From CAZOLI01 sp964580675 (GTDB lineage: Bacteria > Planctomycetota > MHYJ01 > CAYXQY01), in assembly GCA_964580675.1 (NCBI GenBank), contig CAZOLI010000048.1, forward strand, positions 1 through 14,826: a DNA stretch of 14,826 nucleotides, written 5' to 3'. This document shows, piece by piece, positions 8,507 to 14,826 of this stretch. The notes below the pieces were generated by a model, which had not been told where the DNA came from, ran no database searches, and worked only from the letters and a program-made list of their open reading frames with translations. The translations under genes and the position numbers were made by a program. Within the stretch, counting starts at the first letter, position 1; each line of letters opens with the position of its first letter.

Positions 8507-9570
8507 TTCCCCCCCTCCACCGCTCGCCGGTAATACGAATCGCCCGGATACAGAGGAACCTCAAGCGTGTTCTCGAACGGGGCTCCGTACCGGACCTCCG
8601 TTCCGCCGGCATGCTCCTTTGGTACGGTTGACCGGCGGCCCCTGATGATCTTTTTTAGCCTGTTATCGGTTCGGTCTTCGTAGTAGATCCATTCCGATCC
8701 GACCCGGGCATATCCGCTCTCCGGAAGCTGTTCACCGTTTGAAATACGCACCCCATCGGTTTGTTTTTCTTCTTCCAGGTCTCCCCGCAGCCGCGGCCAG
8801 TTCGTTTTTCCGGAAATGGCCACTTCCACCCGTACCCTGATCATTTTCGGCAACACCGGCACCGGATCCGCGTCCTCGTCCGAAACGAACATTCGAAACT
8901 TGTCCATCCGGCGCCGGGAACTGTCCCAGAACACGGCCGCCCCATCCCTGGCTCCGTAAGGCCCCTTGACCGTCCACTCCTTCGTCCAGGGCCCCCAAAA
9001 CTTAAAGTCCGCGTAAAGAATGCCCTTGGCCACAAGTTCAAAATTCCCCGAACGATATTCCGCCGAATCAAGCAAACCCGGCTCATCCAGGTGTTGCGGA
9101 ATTTCGGAGGCCGGAAACGTGCCCCGGAGCAAACCACGTTCCGGATCATTCAGGTACACGGTACGTTTCATGCGGTCATCCACCGACATGCCCCCTTCCC
9201 CCTGTTGCTGAAACCCCGATTTTATTCGCAGAAACTCAATCCACCGGCGACCTTCCGGGGTAATCGATGAATACAGGGCGGGCCGAAGTTTCGCGTCGTT
9301 GGGGTCCCGCACCTTGCGTCTGTCGATCGGCGCCCAGATCTGGTTGGCATCCACATCCAGACGGGAAAACAGAAACTGGGCATTGGTGTACTCCTTTCGG
9401 GTTTCCTCCCCCTGACTCCAGATGCGGAGACCGTCCCGAAAAAGCAACACAAGCAAACCCGCAAGAAGGGCCAGCAAACCGATGGCCACCAGCAATTCGA
9501 TCAGGGTAACTCCCCCGTCGCGCCGATTGTGCTGTCGGGTGTTCTCACCCGATTCGAAAACTACATACAT
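8503..9570 (-). CDS. Pseudopilin with prepilin-type methylation motif (GspJ-like)
   Basis: The 355-aa product has a short basic leader (RRDGG) followed by VTLIELLVAIGLLALLAGLLVLLF, the class III prepilin signal. Cleavage is expected after Gly20 and leaves Val21 as mature residue 1 and Glu25 as the conserved +5 glutamate. The hydrophobic helix is followed by a long soluble domain rich in Trp, Arg and Asp. Length and single N-terminal helix fit a minor pseudopilin of a type II secretion or type IV pilus-like assembly; GspJ is the nearest idea, not proven. The C-terminal part contains GSEWIYYED...IIRGRRSTVPKEHAGG, resembling a segment found in phage tail-like beta domains. No other pilus genes are nearby. 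The start at 9570 has only a weak AGG upstream. Its TAA shares bases with the M16 stop. Confidence 0.8.
   Translation of the reverse strand: MYVVFESGENTRQHNRRDGGVTLIELLVAIGLLALLAGLLVLLFRDGLRIWSQGEETRKEYTNAQFLFSRLDVDANQIWAPIDRRKVRDPNDAKLRPALYSSITPEGRRWIEFLRIKSGFQQQGEGGMSVDDRMKRTVYLNDPERGLLRGTFPASEIPQHLDEPGLLDSAEYRSGNFELVAKGILYADFKFWGPWTKEWTVKGPYGARDGAAVFWDSSRRRMDKFRMFVSDEDADPVPVLPKMIRVRVEVAISGKTNWPRLRGDLEEEKQTDGVRISNGEQLPESGYARVGSEWIYYEDRTDNRLKKIIRGRRSTVPKEHAGGTEVRYGAPFENTLEVPLYPGDSYYRRAVEGGN
9535..9552 (-). repeat. 7-bp hairpin at the start of the pseudopilin coding region
   Basis: TCGGGTG and CACCCGA form a perfect 7-bp stem with a 4-nt loop, about 20 nt inside the pseudopilin coding sequence on the minus strand. 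So close to the start codon it could slow initiation. It may equally be a by-product of codon choice. Confidence 0.3.
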
Positions 9571-9700
9571 GACTGCATACCTGTTATAATCATGGTGACT
9601 CTCAGAAGTGCCTTGACGCTCTTTTATTGTTCACCCCCCCATGAAACGGAGACGGACGACCGAACCGGCGGACGTGTTTGTTACCCCGAACCCCTGAATC

Positions 9701-9710
9701 AATCATGATT
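9701..9710. repeat. 10-bp palindrome AATCATGATT upstream of the IMPase-family gene
   Basis: The sequence is its own reverse complement and lies 20 nt before the IMPase-family start codon, in the 160-bp region between the divergent pseudopilin and IMPase genes. It could be a regulator half-site pair. I see no clear promoter boxes around it, and a palindrome of this length is not rare. Confidence 0.25.
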
Positions 9711-9730
9711 ATGACACACCACATTTTATA

Positions 9731-10585
9731 ATGCTTCAGAGGGCATTACGAGAGGCCATGGACGTGGCCCGGGAAACCGGGAAACTTCTCCTGGACGGTC
9801 TTTACGGTGACAGAGAGGTGTATCAGAAAGACGAAGCATTCACAAACCTCGTCACGGAAATGGACCGCCGGGCCGAGGAAAAAATAGTGTCAGCACTCAC
9901 CGACGCATTTCCGGACCACGATTACATAGCGGAGGAAGGATCCCGGAAGGAAAGCGGTGCCACGCACCTCTGGCTTATTGACCCGCTTGACGGAACATCA
10001 AACTATGCGCATGGGTTCCCCCTTTTCGCCGTTTCGCTGGCACTTCAACGATCGAACGAGGGGAACGCCAACCCGGGGGGCGAAAATGGCAAAAACGAAG
10101 AGACCCTGCTCGGGGTGGTACATATCCCCCGAACGGACGAGAGCTTTTACGCCATATCCGGAAACGGAGCCTACCGGAACGACGAGCCGATTGAGGTTTC
10201 CGACCGTGCCCCGATATCGGAAACCATGATTGCAACGGGGTTCCCGTACACCCGCCGGACCTCTGATCTCCCGCTGTTTCGGGATTTTGAGAACATGACC
10301 CGGAGCTGTCGCTCGATTCGTCGTGCCGGTGCCGCCGCCATCGATCTCTGCTACCTGGCTTCCGGCATCTTCGATGGGTTCTGGGAATGGAACCTGTATC
10401 CGTGGGACACCGCCGCCGGATGTCTGATCGTCCGGGAAGCCGGAGGGAAAACCACGAATTTCCAGGGAGATCCACACTCACCATACGGTGATCAAACGCT
10501 GGTATCCAATGGATTGATTCACCGGGAAATGAAGAAAATTTTAAACACGGGTGAACCCATTATCCCGGAGGAGAACAACGAATGA
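9731..10585 (+). CDS. Inositol monophosphatase family phosphatase
   Basis: The 284-aa protein carries the Li+-sensitive, Mg2+-dependent phosphatase signatures. A conserved acidic EEG (68-70) and WLIDPLDGTSNYAHGFP (81-97) supply metal ligands, and WNLYPWDTAAG (about 220-230) supplies the third metal-binding Asp226. Length is slightly above the usual 260-270 because of a polar insertion around 107-126 (NEGNANPGGENGKNEE). Substrate could be inositol phosphate, or another sugar or nucleotide phosphate (HisN- or CysQ-like); motifs alone do not decide. There is no ribosome binding site before the ATG at 9731, whose upstream bases are A+T-rich. The stop TGA overlaps the ATG of the next small ORF (ATGA). 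Confidence 0.92.
   Translation: MLQRALREAMDVARETGKLLLDGLYGDREVYQKDEAFTNLVTEMDRRAEEKIVSALTDAFPDHDYIAEEGSRKESGATHLWLIDPLDGTSNYAHGFPLFAVSLALQRSNEGNANPGGENGKNEETLLGVVHIPRTDESFYAISGNGAYRNDEPIEVSDRAPISETMIATGFPYTRRTSDLPLFRDFENMTRSCRSIRRAGAAAIDLCYLASGIFDGFWEWNLYPWDTAAGCLIVREAGGKTTNFQGDPHSPYGDQTLVSNGLIHREMKKILNTGEPIIPEENNE
10567..10573 (+). promoter_or_regulatory. Strong Shine-Dalgarno (GGAGGAG) inside the 3' end of the IMPase-family gene
   Basis: GGAGGAG lies 8 nt before the ATG at 10582 and is one of the best ribosome binding sites in the window. It encodes the Pro-Glu-Glu near the IMPase C-terminus. It points to real initiation at 10582 and so supports the 42-aa ORF. Confidence 0.55.
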
Positions 10586-10710
10586 ACATTGAACCTCCAA
10601 ATCAAACGTTCGTTTATAAAGAGTGGGAAGGCAGTATGCCCCCCGGTCCACCCGGTTCCCGTCGTCGCTCTGTCACACCGGACGCACTTTCCGGAGCATG
10701 CGGTCCATGA
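10582..10710 (+). CDS. 42-aa ORF bridging the IMPase-family and sigma factor genes
   Basis: The ATG overlaps the preceding stop as ATGA, and its own TGA overlaps the sigma factor ATG in the same way. The ORF therefore fills the gap exactly and is preceded by GGAGGAG at ideal spacing. The peptide begins MNIEPPNQTFVYKEW and continues Pro/Gly- and Arg-rich. No signal or membrane segment is visible and I recognise no family. It may be a small protein, or a leader whose translation delivers ribosomes to the sigma factor start. A chance ORF is possible, but two exact 4-nt overlaps plus a strong ribosome binding site are more than expected. Confidence 0.5.
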   Translation: MNIEPPNQTFVYKEWEGSMPPGPPGSRRRSVTPDALSGACGP

Positions 10711-11339
10711 CCGATCAGGAAACCCCGGACAATGAACTCATGACCCGGTGCCGGGAGGGGTCCACGGACGCGTTTGAGACACTCGTGGACCGTCACAAGG
10801 ACCGACTGGTCAATTTCTTCTACGGGCTCTGTAACAACCGTGCCCGTGCCGAGGACTTTGCTCAGGAGGTGTTCATAAAAATTTTCAAAAACCGGGACAG
10901 CTACGAACCGAGCGGAAAATTTACCTCCTACATGTTCACCATTGCGAAGAACCACTGGTACGATTACCTGCGGTCAAAAGAATCCGACCGGAACCCCATC
11001 TCCCTTGACCAACCGCTCGGGAGCGAGGAATCGGATTTTAACCTGAAATCGCTGCTTGAACACGAAAACGCGCTCGAACCGCACCAGGCGCTTACCGAGG
11101 AAGAAAAAAAGGAACTGTTGCACCGGGCCGTCGAACAACTGCCAGAATCGCACCGGATGGTGATCGTGCTGAGCAATTTCGAACAGAAACCCCACGAAGA
11201 AATCTCGGAAATCCTTGATATCCCTGTCGGAACCGTAAAATCCCGAAAATACCTGGCTATTGACAAACTGGAATCCATCCTCCAGGAGATGGAGTCCACC
11301 CCTGATTCGATTGAGGATACCGAACAGTCGGCCGGATAA
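10707..11339 (+). CDS. ECF-type RNA polymerase sigma factor
   Basis: The 210-aa product has sigma region 2 (about residues 20-90, with AEDFAQEVFIKIF at 48-60 and TSYMFTIAKNHWYDYLRS at 73-90). It has sigma region 4 (about 138-192, QLPESHRMVIVL then the helix-turn-helix EEISEILDIPVGTVKSRKYL), and no region 3, as in RpoE-like ECF factors. I prefer the ATG at 10707 (GGAG 10 nt upstream, ATGA overlap with the 42-aa ORF) over the in-frame GTG at 10623, because the extra 28 residues are basic and unlike the family. The next gene encodes an anti-sigma with a zinc motif, so this is a likely sigma/anti-sigma pair responding to an envelope signal. Region 4.2 ends KSRKYLAIDKL instead of the common KSRLxRAxxxL. 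Confidence 0.93.
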   Translation: MTDQETPDNELMTRCREGSTDAFETLVDRHKDRLVNFFYGLCNNRARAEDFAQEVFIKIFKNRDSYEPSGKFTSYMFTIAKNHWYDYLRSKESDRNPISLDQPLGSEESDFNLKSLLEHENALEPHQALTEEEKKELLHRAVEQLPESHRMVIVLSNFEQKPHEEISEILDIPVGTVKSRKYLAIDKLESILQEMESTPDSIEDTEQSAG

Positions 11340-11375
11340 ATTGAACCCGCGACCGAAAAATTCGTTATAAATAAA

Positions 11376-11390
11376 CCCCGTGAAACGGGG
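11376..11390. repeat. 6-bp perfect hairpin between the sigma and anti-sigma genes
   Basis: CCCCGT (11376-11381) and ACGGGG (11385-11390) pair around the 3-nt loop GAA. On the plus strand an A-run follows, not a T-run, so it is not a terminator for the sigma gene. On the minus strand it is followed by TTTATTTAT, which is terminator-like. It could stabilise or process the mRNA between the two genes. Confidence 0.35.
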
Positions 11391-11517
11391 GAAAAACCAG
11401 AAATCGAACGGGTGTCCGGAAACGAAGCAACCAAAAAGCGGAAAAAACACGCAAAGTAAGAACAGAAAAAATCCATTTCCGGACCCGGTGAACAAACATT
11501 CATACATCTAACATGTC

Positions 11518-12933
11518 ATGAACTGTCCAGAAAACGAAAAATTGATGTCAATTGTGGAAGGCAGCGGTGAATTTCCGTCCCTCGAAAAACACATCGAGAC
11601 CTGCGAGGAGTGTGCGGCCCGCGTCGACCGGTACCGTAGCGTTGAGGACCTCCTGGCGGAACGGGGGGACCTGCAGGTGGACGAGACGTTCACAACCCGG
11701 GTAATGAACGAAGTACGGTACCTCCAGGAGGAAGAGCGGGCCCGGCAAACCCGACCGGCCACCGGATCATTGCTCGGTCGCGTTGTTGGGTTTCTGCAGC
11801 GAAACTCCTCCTGGATGGCTTCCCTGAGTCTTCATGGTGCCGTCTTCTTTGCCTTTACCTTCTTTATCCTGACCCCGAAAGGGGCCGAAAAACAGCCGTC
11901 GGAGGCGGCATCCCGAGAGGCCGTCCGGCAATTCGACCGGATGCCCGAAATGTCCACCATCCAGTACCAGTCCGAGGAGGTTAATTACGAAGAACAGGCC
12001 CTGTGGAAAATGGATCTCCGCCGAAACCGGTTGATTTCCGAAGAGCGGTTACGGCGTATTTCGGAAAGCGGGGGAACGACGGACGTGAACAATACCATAC
12101 AGCAAACACTCCGCCTTCTGGCCAACCGTCAGCGGGACGATGGTTCCTGGACCCCCGGCAACAAAACGGACAACCGGATTCGAACCACCGCCCTGTCCAC
12201 CCTGGCCTTTCTCCACAACGGCCACGTCCCCGGTCGACCGGATGACCGGTACGGAAACGTGGTGAAAAAAGCCGTGGATTACCTGATCGAACAACAGGCA
12301 AACAGCGGGTGCATCGGGCCGGGCTCCCCCACCCTGACCTCCCACGCAGCGGCAACAACTGTTCTTATGGAATACGTCCTTCTCAGCCAGGATCCCATGC
12401 ACTACAAAGAGGCGAAGCACGCCCTGAACCACCTCATCGAACAGCAAATAGCCGGTGGTCTCTGGAAGGAAATTCCCGTCAACGGGCCGTTTCCGGAGGA
12501 CGGCGTGTCCCTCTGGCACATCATCAGCCTCCGACTCGGGGTCGCCATGGGAGTGGACCGGGCATCGTCCGCGGCTCACAACCTCCTGAACTGCTTTGGA
12601 CTCCGGGATCGTCCCGATAAACTGGATACCCTGCACCTGCTGGCCCACAACCTGTTTGTTCCGTCGCGACAACTGCCGGATCGGCTCCGGCATCACCCCG
12701 AATCGGCGGCGACCGGTTCGTCCCTGCCCGATCCCGGAAAAAACCGGATGAATGAAGATCTCATGGCAAACACCTACGCCCTGCTTCAGACCGGGGGCCC
12801 GGCGTGGAAAACGTGGAACAACAAACTATTAAAAACACTCCCTCGAGCATACCGGGTTAGCGATACCACGACGGCCAATATCGCCCGGTATACCCTGTGC
12901 CTTCAGTCGTATTACGCCTATCCGGCATCATAA
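11518..12933 (+). CDS. Membrane anti-sigma factor fused to a toroid-repeat domain
   Basis: The 471-aa protein begins with a zinc anti-sigma (ZAS-like) motif, His25-x3-Cys29-x2-Cys32 (KHIETCEECAARV), expected to bind the sigma factor encoded just upstream. One transmembrane helix follows (about 99-119, WMASLSLHGAVFFAFTFFIL). The outer part has prenyltransferase/squalene-oxidase-type repeats: TLRLLANRQRDDGSWTPG (about 197-214), TALSTLAFLHNG, AVDYLIEQQANSGCIG (252-267), and ALNHLIEQQIAGGLWKE (302-318). By topology the toroid domain would be periplasmic and could sense a ligand or protein. The gene starts 178 nt after the sigma gene, with no visible ribosome binding site, so it may be expressed at a different level. 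The Gly/Trp repeat motifs decay toward the C-terminus. Cyclase catalytic motifs are not seen. Confidence 0.85.
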   Translation: MNCPENEKLMSIVEGSGEFPSLEKHIETCEECAARVDRYRSVEDLLAERGDLQVDETFTTRVMNEVRYLQEEERARQTRPATGSLLGRVVGFLQRNSSWMASLSLHGAVFFAFTFFILTPKGAEKQPSEAASREAVRQFDRMPEMSTIQYQSEEVNYEEQALWKMDLRRNRLISEERLRRISESGGTTDVNNTIQQTLRLLANRQRDDGSWTPGNKTDNRIRTTALSTLAFLHNGHVPGRPDDRYGNVVKKAVDYLIEQQANSGCIGPGSPTLTSHAAATTVLMEYVLLSQDPMHYKEAKHALNHLIEQQIAGGLWKEIPVNGPFPEDGVSLWHIISLRLGVAMGVDRASSAAHNLLNCFGLRDRPDKLDTLHLLAHNLFVPSRQLPDRLRHHPESAATGSSLPDPGKNRMNEDLMANTYALLQTGGPAWKTWNNKLLKTLPRAYRVSDTTTANIARYTLCLQSYYAYPAS

Positions 12934-13005
12934 TGATCAAACGCTCCCACCCAATAATTCGTATGTATCAGGAAGAACAGGCACATTCAGACACGGCTAC
13001 GCCGT

Positions 13006-13034
13006 TTGAAGTATCCGCCTGACCTTGTTACACT
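13006..13034 (+). promoter_or_regulatory. Candidate promoter of the secreted-protein gene
   Basis: TTGAAG (13006-13011) and TACACT (13029-13034) are 17 nt apart and each matches the sigma70 consensus at four of six positions. Transcription would begin near 13041, leaving a leader of about 35 nt. The TTG that could be taken as an upstream start codon is part of this -35 box. Confidence 0.45.
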
Positions 13035-13074
13035 AAATGAGAATCGTGAATTGACTTCCTCGAGGTACATGACC

Positions 13075-13968
13075 ATGAAAAACTTAGGTACCCTTTCCCT
13101 GTCCCTGGTGCTTGTACTTGGCCTGTCAGGTGTCCTTGCCGCTCAGAAGACCAGTACACCCGACATCGATAACACCACAAGTTTTGTTGAAGAACTTCAG
13201 CGAACCTACGAAACGGAGCTTTCCGGTGGCGGAGGCTGAGGAGGCGGACCCAGCCAGGCCCGTGTGGCCGAAACGCTTGCGACCAAAACCAGCATCGACA
13301 GCATAAGGGAAGACGGTTCCATTCACCTGTCCGTCAAATTTCTGGGACTGAAGATGGAATGCCGCGGTTCCTGCGGTGTGTTTGAATTCTCCACGAAGGA
13401 CAAAAGCAGTAAAATTGGTAAGGCCTTCAAACATCTTGCCAACAAACCCTTCAACGTGGTTGTCGGTCCGAACGGAGACATTCAGTCCATTTCCAACCTT
13501 CAGGACAAACTGACCCAGACCGAAGGCGCCCTTCCGAACGATAAAGCAAACAAGGACGCCTGTAATTTCCTGAAAAGCAAAATTCTGTCCAAAAGTTACT
13601 TCCGCTCGGCCCTTGCCGTCGGATGGACAAAGGTGAATCCGGACAACCTCGAGAAAGGAGACACGGTTGGTTATGAACCATCCACTCCCCCGCTGTCCGG
13701 TGCCAATCCCACTCATGCCAGCTTTTCCCTCGTATCTCATGAGGAAAAAGGAGGTGGCATCATGGGAGATGGTGGTTCCAACCACATTTACAAATGCAAA
13801 GCCGGCATCGCCAGTGGCGAGAAACGGGGTATTGCTCAGTTCAAACTCGGAAAGAGCAACCGGATGGTTCGAAAGTTGAAAACCAAAGTGGACAAGAAGA
13901 AAAGTGCCCCCGGTTCCGGCGGAGCAAAAAACTTCCTCGAAATTACGTTCGAACGGAAGGAAACATAA
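13075..13968 (+). CDS. Secreted protein of unknown function interrupted by an in-frame TGA
   Basis: From the ATG at 13075 (GAGG 9 nt upstream; an ATG at 13069 is an alternative) the product has a signal peptide (KNLGTLSLSLVLVLGLSGVLAA) and no lipobox. After a short helix-like segment comes a Gly run. Codon 55 there is TGA (13237-13239), flanked by four and three Gly codons (GGT GGC GGA GGC, then GGA GGC GGA). The same frame continues without shift to TAA at 13966-13968, 297 codons in all. The remainder looks like a beta-rich domain: DGSIHLSVKFLGLKMEC, then KPFNVVVGPNGDIQSISNL, then a Lys-rich C-terminus. This recalls secreted planctomycete proteins of the DUF6263 kind, a weak resemblance judged by eye. 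A GTG at 13264 could restart translation but would give a protein with no signal peptide. A promoter and a strong terminator bracket the gene, which argues that it is expressed as a single unit. Confidence 0.72.
13257..13269 (+). other. Small hairpin downstream of the in-frame TGA
   Basis: GGCC, the loop CGTGT, and GGCC form a 4-bp stem whose loop begins 22 nt after the TGA and has G as second base. An alternative pairing, GGCTG (13234-13238) with CAGCC (13251-13255), would place most of the TGA inside a stem. Both are weak; either might matter if the codon is recoded. Confidence 0.25.
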
Positions 13969-14005
13969 CGTTCGAGGAACGACAAAATTCGGAAAGAACA
14001 TAACG

Positions 14006-14045
14006 GAATGCAGGTGAGATATGTTCTCACCTGCATTCTTTTTTT
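14006..14045 (+). terminator. Strong intrinsic terminator of the secreted-protein gene
   Basis: A perfect 14-bp stem, GAATGCAGGTGAGA (14006-14019) with its complement (14025-14038), has a 5-nt loop and is followed at once by seven T's and ATT. It lies 37 nt after the stop codon. It isolates the gene from pyrE and is the clearest terminator in the window. Confidence 0.95.
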
Positions 14046-14110
14046 ATTCAAGTGGAAATTGGCCCCTGCATCTCTTAAAAATACAAACGAATTCACCCGT
14101 CCACACGTAG

Positions 14111-14116
14111 TATAAC
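14111..14116 (+). promoter_or_regulatory. Possible -10 box of a pyrE promoter
   Basis: TATAAC matches the -10 consensus at five of six positions and lies 67 nt before the pyrE ATG, in the region after the terminator where a new promoter is required. No good -35 box is seen at 16-18 nt upstream, so the call is tentative. Confidence 0.25.
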
Positions 14117-14183
14117 AGAGAGATAGACTTGCGACGGATGATCAGCATAGCACCTATTATTTCGGTTACCCAAACGAAGGCAT

Positions 14184-14750
14184 ATGACCGATCTTGATGA
14201 TCTGGGGCAACGAATTGTGAAAGCGGCGGTTCTGGAAGGTTCCTTTACCCTCAGTTCCGGCGCTGAATCAAGTTATTACATTGACAAATACCGTTTCGAA
14301 ACCCGGCCGGATCTGCTGGATGACGTGACGGATGCCCTGGCCGACCTGATTCAGAATCGTTTTGATTCGCCGGACCGGATTGCCGTACCCGCACTTGGCG
14401 CCGTACCGCTTGGTTCTGTACTGAGCCTAAAACTCAACAAACCCTTCCTGATCGTTCGAAAAGAGGAAAAAGAATACGGCACGGAATCCCAGCTGGAAGG
14501 AGACGTACAGGAAGGAAATCACGTCGTCCTGGTCGAGGACATCGTAACAACCGGCGGAGAGGCGGTTCGATCAACAAAAGCCCTTCGTGAAAACGGATTA
14601 ATCGTCGACGGCGTTGCCTGTGCCGTAAGCCGCGAGGAAGGCGGAGAAGAAGCGTTGAAGAATATAAACCTGTCCCTGTATCCACTGTTCACGTCCACGG
14701 AACTTGGCCTGGTCGAAAAAGCCGACCGGGCATCAACCGGAACCGGTTAA
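14184..14750 (+). CDS. pyrE: Orotate phosphoribosyltransferase
   Basis: The 188-aa enzyme joins orotate to PRPP to make orotidine 5'-phosphate in de novo pyrimidine synthesis, in the cytosol. Visible signatures are GSFTLSSGAESSYYIDKYRF (19-38) near the N-terminus, the flexible catalytic-loop region VRKEEKEYGTESQLEGD (91-107) and the PRPP-binding motif VVLVEDIVTTGGEA (114-127). Length fits the family. An AAGG lies just before the ATG at 14184 at short spacing. Transcription must restart after the terminator at 14006-14045. A kinase-like gene begins 22 nt after its TAA, so the two are probably co-transcribed. Confidence 0.96.
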   Translation: MTDLDDLGQRIVKAAVLEGSFTLSSGAESSYYIDKYRFETRPDLLDDVTDALADLIQNRFDSPDRIAVPALGAVPLGSVLSLKLNKPFLIVRKEEKEYGTESQLEGDVQEGNHVVLVEDIVTTGGEAVRSTKALRENGLIVDGVACAVSREEGGEEALKNINLSLYPLFTSTELGLVEKADRASTGTG

Positions 14751-14772
14751 CCTGAATCAATAAGGGAAGACC

Positions 14773-14826
14773 ATGACCGATCAGGACCCACACGTCCCGG
14801 GATACGAGTTCCGGGAAAAGTTAGGT
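14773..14826 (+). CDS. N-terminus of a probable Ser/Thr protein kinase (cut by window end)
   Basis: Eighteen codons are visible: MTDQDPHVPGYEFREKLG. The PGYEFREKLG segment is what typically precedes the Gly-rich loop of bacterial Hanks-type kinases (xxYEIxxxLGxGxxGxV), which are numerous in planctomycetes. AGGGA lies 6 nt before the ATG, a good ribosome binding site. Too little is present to confirm a kinase domain. Confidence 0.6.
   Translation, partial: MTDQDPHVPGYEFREKLG

Noticed and set aside
10586..10735. Read-through extension of the IMPase-family protein past its TGA
   Set aside because: The frame stays open for about 50 codons, but the sequence is low-complexity and unlike the family. 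The protein already has its full length, and the overlapping ATG with a strong ribosome binding site explains the region better.
13126..14001. Minus-strand ORF (291 codons) opposite the interrupted secreted-protein gene
   Set aside because: I considered whether this was the real gene, since the plus frame has a TGA. The plus strand has the signal peptide, ribosome binding site, promoter boxes and a correctly placed terminator; the minus frame has none and reads as a shadow.
1..14826. Genome-wide reassignment of TGA to a sense codon
   Set aside because: TGA closes the toroid lipoprotein and IMPase-family genes at sensible ends, tryptophan is encoded by TGG throughout, and only two in-frame TGAs are present. 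A wholesale code change would give many more.
1..14826. CRISPR arrays, insertion sequences, tRNA or rRNA genes
   Set aside because: I saw no regularly spaced repeats, no transposase motifs or terminal inverted repeats, and no cloverleaf or rRNA-like sequence on reading both strands.

Overview
The window most resembles a bacterium of the Planctomycetota or a related PVC lineage. The evidence is its gene content: three proteins built from prenyltransferase/squalene-oxidase-type (alpha/alpha toroid) repeats, an ECF sigma factor paired with a membrane anti-sigma fused to such repeats, a pseudopilin of the kind scattered through planctomycete genomes, a large two-domain M16 lipoprotein, and the first codons of what looks like a Ser/Thr protein kinase. 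This is inferred from gene style; no marker gene is present. G+C is a little over half by eye.

Layout. Positions 1-5219 are read on the minus strand: clpC (5219-2667), then a secreted toroid protein (2531-1413) interrupted by an in-frame TGA, then a toroid lipoprotein (1397-261), then a doubtful 45-codon ORF. A 350-bp divergent intergenic region holds candidate promoters for clpC and for the plus-strand M16 peptidase (5570-8506). A minus-strand pseudopilin (9570-8503) converges on the M16 gene, and their stop codons overlap. From 9731 everything is on the plus strand: an inositol-monophosphatase-family enzyme, a 42-residue ORF joined to both neighbours by ATGA overlaps, an ECF sigma factor, an anti-sigma/toroid fusion, a secreted protein with its own promoter and a strong terminator, pyrE, and the truncated start of a kinase-like gene.

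The most unusual observation is that two genes for exported proteins are each split by one in-frame TGA (2292-2294 on minus and 13237-13239 on plus). In both, the reading frame and the protein character continue without a shift. Both TGAs follow a glycine codon, sit in the context GGYTGAGRA, differ by one base from GGA, and have a small hairpin about 20 nt downstream. TGA appears to act as an ordinary stop for other genes here, and tryptophan is written TGG, so a wholesale code change is unlikely. The options are nonsense mutations or consensus errors, programmed readthrough, or recoding (selenocysteine or another amino acid). The sequence alone cannot decide.

Functionally the window combines cytosolic protein quality control (ClpC), cell-envelope proteins (toroid proteins, M16 lipoprotein, pseudopilin, secreted protein), an envelope-sensing sigma/anti-sigma pair and housekeeping enzymes (IMPase family, PyrE). 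The anti-sigma fusion suggests that a periplasmic toroid domain gates the release of the sigma factor.
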